This document shows, piece after piece, positions 59,856 to 64,000 of a DNA stretch of 64,000 nucleotides (positions are counted from its first letter, which is position 1; each line of letters opens with the position of its first letter). Made by a program: the position numbers and the translations under genes. The DNA is from Fasciolopsis buskii (taxonomy: Eukaryota > Platyhelminthes > Trematoda > Plagiorchiida > Fasciolidae), in contig LUCM01004940.1 in NCBI GenBank assembly GCA_008360955.1, forward strand, positions 120,277 through 184,276, read 5' to 3'. Below the pieces are notes generated by a model, which worked only from the letters and a program-made list of their open reading frames with translations, was not told the DNA's origin and ran no database searches.

Positions 59856-62800
59856 TCGTCCGGTTATCTAATTAAAGGATCACCAATTACCGTCCTTCAT
59901 CACCAAACTGCCTGAAATAAAGGGGATTTAAGTTTCGACTAAGAAACAACCGAATTCAAGGCCGACCACTGGGTTTTGCTCTTCAGTGAGGCTCATCCTC
60001 CGTTGCGGATGGAAACGGAATCATGGAATTAGTCTACTTCACTGAAGAATCAATGGTCCTGTATGATACCAACTGAGAATATACGGAAGTAAACCAGTGA
60101 AATAAGAAAATAATGCTTATTGGATAAGTGCGTGGTTACCTCGGCTAGTCACATAGGTTTCACAAAACAATTGATTATTTTGAATGTGAATGCCCACTGT
60201 TTCCCTGCAAATCTTTTATGCGTTGTGGGCTGTGATGCCAAGTGTATCTACTCTTACTACCGTAAACTATCGTCACTATGGTCATGGAATGCAGACGTTT
60301 TCGGTTGGCCTTGAATGCCCAAATCCTCGGTTTGTATGTGAGAGGCGGTGGATGGTTGTCACTTTACTATTTCGGAGTTAGGTGACGGATTACAAGTCTA
60401 TTTCCTTGATTGCTCTAATGAAAAATGTAGATAACCCTTTTAAATATCTGAAGTAAGAAGTTCAGTGGTTCGACCTTCAAAAGGCCAGTGTAAACTATGA
60501 TGACCTTTGGATCCGCGTGACGTATATACACGCAGTATCTGACGCAAAACAATGATTAGGCTAAGAAATCTCTCCAAAATATTCACACGTGCAGCGAGCC
60601 CCGAGCACGTTTGTGGAAAGTCGGCACACAATTAAGTGCGATTTCTAGGATTGCAAAGAAACTAAACGTCAAAGCACTAATTTCTTCGCCAATCCGTCTA
60701 GGGTCAGATTCACCCCGAACCGCGTAGTTCGCGCGGGGCATGTTGCAATACGTAAATCGTGCTGCAGTATCGTGTTACGAACGTCAGCAAGTGTTATGAT
60801 TTGACTGCTAACGACAATTTGATAGGGCTGCCCATCGTTTTTTTAAACTAGATCCGAGAAAGCACAGAAATCAGCTAGCACAGAAAATGTTTAAACCGGA
60901 AGGTTGACAGCAGCTAAGATCACTCGAACCAGAGACATCTGTTTTGAGCAATATTAGGGCGAAGTGGGCCCTAATTCAGTGAAGTGCAAAACAGTCAGTT
61001 TGAAAATCGAATCCGAATATTGATGCAGACTTTTGCTGAAGAGTAGGTTGCACGACGTCTGAAAAGTAGCTGTTAAATGATTCTTTATTCATTTTTAGCT
61101 CAAAGATAATCAGGTGTTTGACGTGAAAATGGGGTGTTTGTAATCCAACAATTAGTATAATCGAAGTTTGTTTGAAATAAATATGAAGTGCTTTCAATCT
61201 CTATTCATTTTACTGTGGGTTTAACAATGAGCACCAAGTGTTTTGCACACGAACATAACGACCAAATTTCCAATGAAGCACACTACCGGTTTCGCAGTTA
61301 TAGACGCCTGTCAGGTATGCGTAGTCCGCACTCTTCTCTCAGGGGCACGCACACGTTAGGTGCCCAAGCGACAACCCATCCGGAGTGTACAGGTGACGAA
61401 TACCTGAAAAGAAAAAAGATTAATCCGATTAATAATCGCAAAGTCAGACTAGATCACTTGACGACTGGAAACTGTTTTTGTCCAGTGGTTTCTTTATAAA
61501 TATGTCGCGGCCAACAACTTGCAGAAAATCGTTTCATAATCATGAAAATCTATAACGAACAAAGTTTAACGGCAATTATCAGTGACAAATGGTATTATTT
61601 CAGCAAAAAAGTTATCCCAAGCAGTAACATAGAGCACGCTAAGCCAAAAATCAGTTGATTCGATTCTCTAAAGAATGCTTCCTTTTGGGTGCTTTACAAC
61701 AAGCAAATAATAATAGACAAGAAACACGAGTTTGATTGCACTTATATCTTGTAAGTTTCAAACGCATCAAAGTCGAGTACGGCGATGTCATTTCTGGTAG
61801 TGTTGTCAACCTTCGAGTGGCAAAATAAATTATCGAGCAGTAACAAATGCCGAATAGGACATACTCATTTATACAGAGAATAAGAAATGTATAATATACT
61901 TCAGGCATTTGATTATGTGAAACGTGCACCTAATTTACGACAAAAGTAAATGCGTGACCATTCATTCCCAAGTTCATCTTACAGGGGTTTTATTTTGGGC
62001 GGCTAGTTATCATGCTGAACCCTTTGCGGCATGCCAATGATCAGTAAAAATGATATACAAGGGCAGTGCCCAGGGAAATTCGTTCCATCAGAAATAAAGT
62101 TGTCCTTTGACCGGAAATGGAACTTTGGGCACGAATCCGTGTCAGAGGATACCAATCTAGGAAGCCCCTGTTAGGGGGAAACTAACGGCCAGGCGATTAA
62201 AAAATAATTGTGATGACCAAACTAAATTGACTATCGTAAAGGTTAATGCGCCTTGCCGTGTATCATTCCCTACATTACTTCTCTGCAAAAAAGGCGCTTG
62301 CTCATCAATTATTCATTTGCAGGCCGGCGCTGATGCAGTAGTCAAATTGGTTGCATTATAACCTGAAGATTGTGCTTTCGAGATCTTCATCCACCGATGA
62401 AATTCAACACTCGGTAGCTCTCTGTTGGCCGCGTCGTCTTTTTAAAAAAATGATATGCTCCGTTGCTTTATTGGTAAAGATAATTATTGATAAGAGAAAA
62501 AGGAAGTGATTACGACTGAAAATATGGCGCTATTTGAACTATTTCTCTCTACCTGCATCGTTACCGGAGTGGTTGTTCATTTAACTGTGTGTACCGAGCA
62601 TCAGTTTAGCTCGGAAATGCAGGTAGCGAATAAAAAATCAACATTCCTCAAGCTTAAGAGCTCATCTTCGTATGTTCAATGTTTAGAAGGGTGCGTGAAG
62701 AGAACACGGAGAACATCCGATCACTAATCTCCATGAACTCCATTTTATTCAAACCCGATAACATGTTTGTTTCCTAGTAAAAGCTATTTTCTGATCACTC

Positions 62801-64000
62801 TAAAGAAACACTTGGGTTATTTCATATCAGATTTTTGTATTGCCAAATAATTTTTTCAAATGAAAGCCAGCATGAGCCTGTTATCAATAAAAGCACCAGT
62901 ACTCATTAGTAAGAGTGGCCCGTTGACACCTATGTCTACCAATCAAGAAGAGTTTTCTGAATCGTGTATGTAAATTGGTATGCATAAATGTGTTAGGGAC
63001 CTAGAAGAATAGACAAAATACTCTGAAAGCTAACACTTGGTTTCGCAGTTACGTCCTCTCATTAAGCATGCGCATCTGGTGCTCGCCAGTTCGCAGTTCC
63101 TTATCGAATAGTTATACGTCACCAAAATTTTATATGTACATGCATTTGTATACTTAAAGTTTTATATATATTTAAATATATATATATCTGACTCAAACGA
63201 TGACGGATATTAAGGGCTTGTGCTCATCACCGTTACAGATAATCAAAAATTGAATATACCCGTTTAGAACAAGGAAGGATGTGTTTTCAGTCGAAATTTG
63301 AATTCTGCTGCAAATTGGAAAGTCTTATATACACAACCGTGAGTACTAAAACAAAAAGATATTTCTCACACGTCTTTGGCGGAATTTGACAACACAAACT
63401 CCTTCTTAGACGAATATTTCTAAAACAGCGTTATCGTAAGTGCACTATTAGTTTCATTGCCACTGCCTGTCCACACATTGGTATAATAATGTAAACAATT
63501 TTACTGATCTGTAAATGTTTGTTCGAGTCAAATCTGCGCACATGAGTAAGAGAAGAAATTGCATCCGCACGCATCAACACCTGCGGGTGTTTTAGCCCTC
63601 TTTCAAATGTGACATTGCCTGATAAGACAAATTTCGATACTTGGAACGGTTCTTCCAAAATGGGGGCAAGTTTGTACAACCCTGATAAATTTACTTACAA
63701 GCAATGAACATTAACCGATGCAAAGCAAAACATCAATTAACAAAACATTTCGGTGTAGGTTATTTTTTCATACGGTGGAATCAGAACAAACCTAAAGCCT
63801 AAGAATTTTTTCACTGGTTCGACTGTAAAAGAGGCAGCAAGACACGATGGACTTCTTTTGACAGCGTTGTTGGTCACGGATGTCTCTTCTGATTGACTGC
63901 ACTGTGCGGAAAGTCAATCGTTTTGTTATTTTATAATGAATCAGACATAAAATATTCAAGTGATGAAGGACGGTCATCTTCCGTTTAGATCACCCTGCAA
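59856..64000. other. No gene recognised
   Basis: AT-rich DNA. A 67-codon frame starting with ATG at 62524 (+) has a signal-like hydrophobic start (LFELFLSTCIVTGVVVHL) and three further cysteines, but has no other support. A short TATATA palindromic tract lies at about 63.15-63.19 kb. Confidence 0.45.

Overview
This window looks like gene-poor, repeat-rich nuclear DNA from an invertebrate, most probably a parasitic flatworm (fluke or tapeworm). I found no complete protein-coding gene, rRNA gene or CRISPR array, and no bacterial gene organisation. Most open frames are short, unsupported and interrupted. The identification rests on the kinds of repeats present. There are many decayed Penelope-like retroelements (PLEs, with a reverse transcriptase and a GIY-YIG nuclease) and CR1/Jockey-like LINE remnants. 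There is also a short family that joins a tRNA-like Pol III promoter to a hammerhead ribozyme, the design known from the schistosome SM-alpha SINEs. The genus cannot be fixed from this alone.

Layout. Positions 1-16.7 kb are mostly unrecognised AT-rich DNA, with a fragment of the ribozyme SINE near 1.7 kb and a degenerate GATA simple-repeat tract at 7.4-8.15 kb. Positions 16.7-44.7 kb are a graveyard of PLEs: copies A (16.77-17.77 kb, +), B (27.74-28.48 kb, -), C (29.6-30.5 kb, +), F (32.2-32.56 kb, -), D (33.25-33.43 kb, +) and E (43.84-44.75 kb, +). The ribozyme SINE family lies among them at 23.81-24.41 kb (two copies in opposite orientation with a third tail between them), 31.65-31.80 kb, 36.96-37.24 kb and 40.77-40.87 kb. 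Positions 48.1-51.9 kb hold two LINE remnants on the minus strand. The larger has endonuclease-like and reverse-transcriptase segments and may end at a TTTA-type simple repeat. Positions 55.9-64 kb contain two further tRNA-derived SINE heads (56.1 and 59.8 kb), a near-perfect 72-nt hairpin at 59.14-59.21 kb and one possible transmembrane exon at 58.06 kb.

How the parts relate. PLEs and LINEs encode retrotransposition enzymes, although no copy here is intact. The tRNA-headed SINEs are non-autonomous and would depend on such enzymes. The most interesting object is the ribozyme SINE. Two copies (24.29 kb + and 31.78 kb -) keep the catalytic core: the CUGAUGA box, the GAAA box and a GUA cleavage triplet. 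Helix III is minimal (two base pairs), and the tail is long and shared between loci. One locus has a head-to-tail junction, suggesting multimeric copies.
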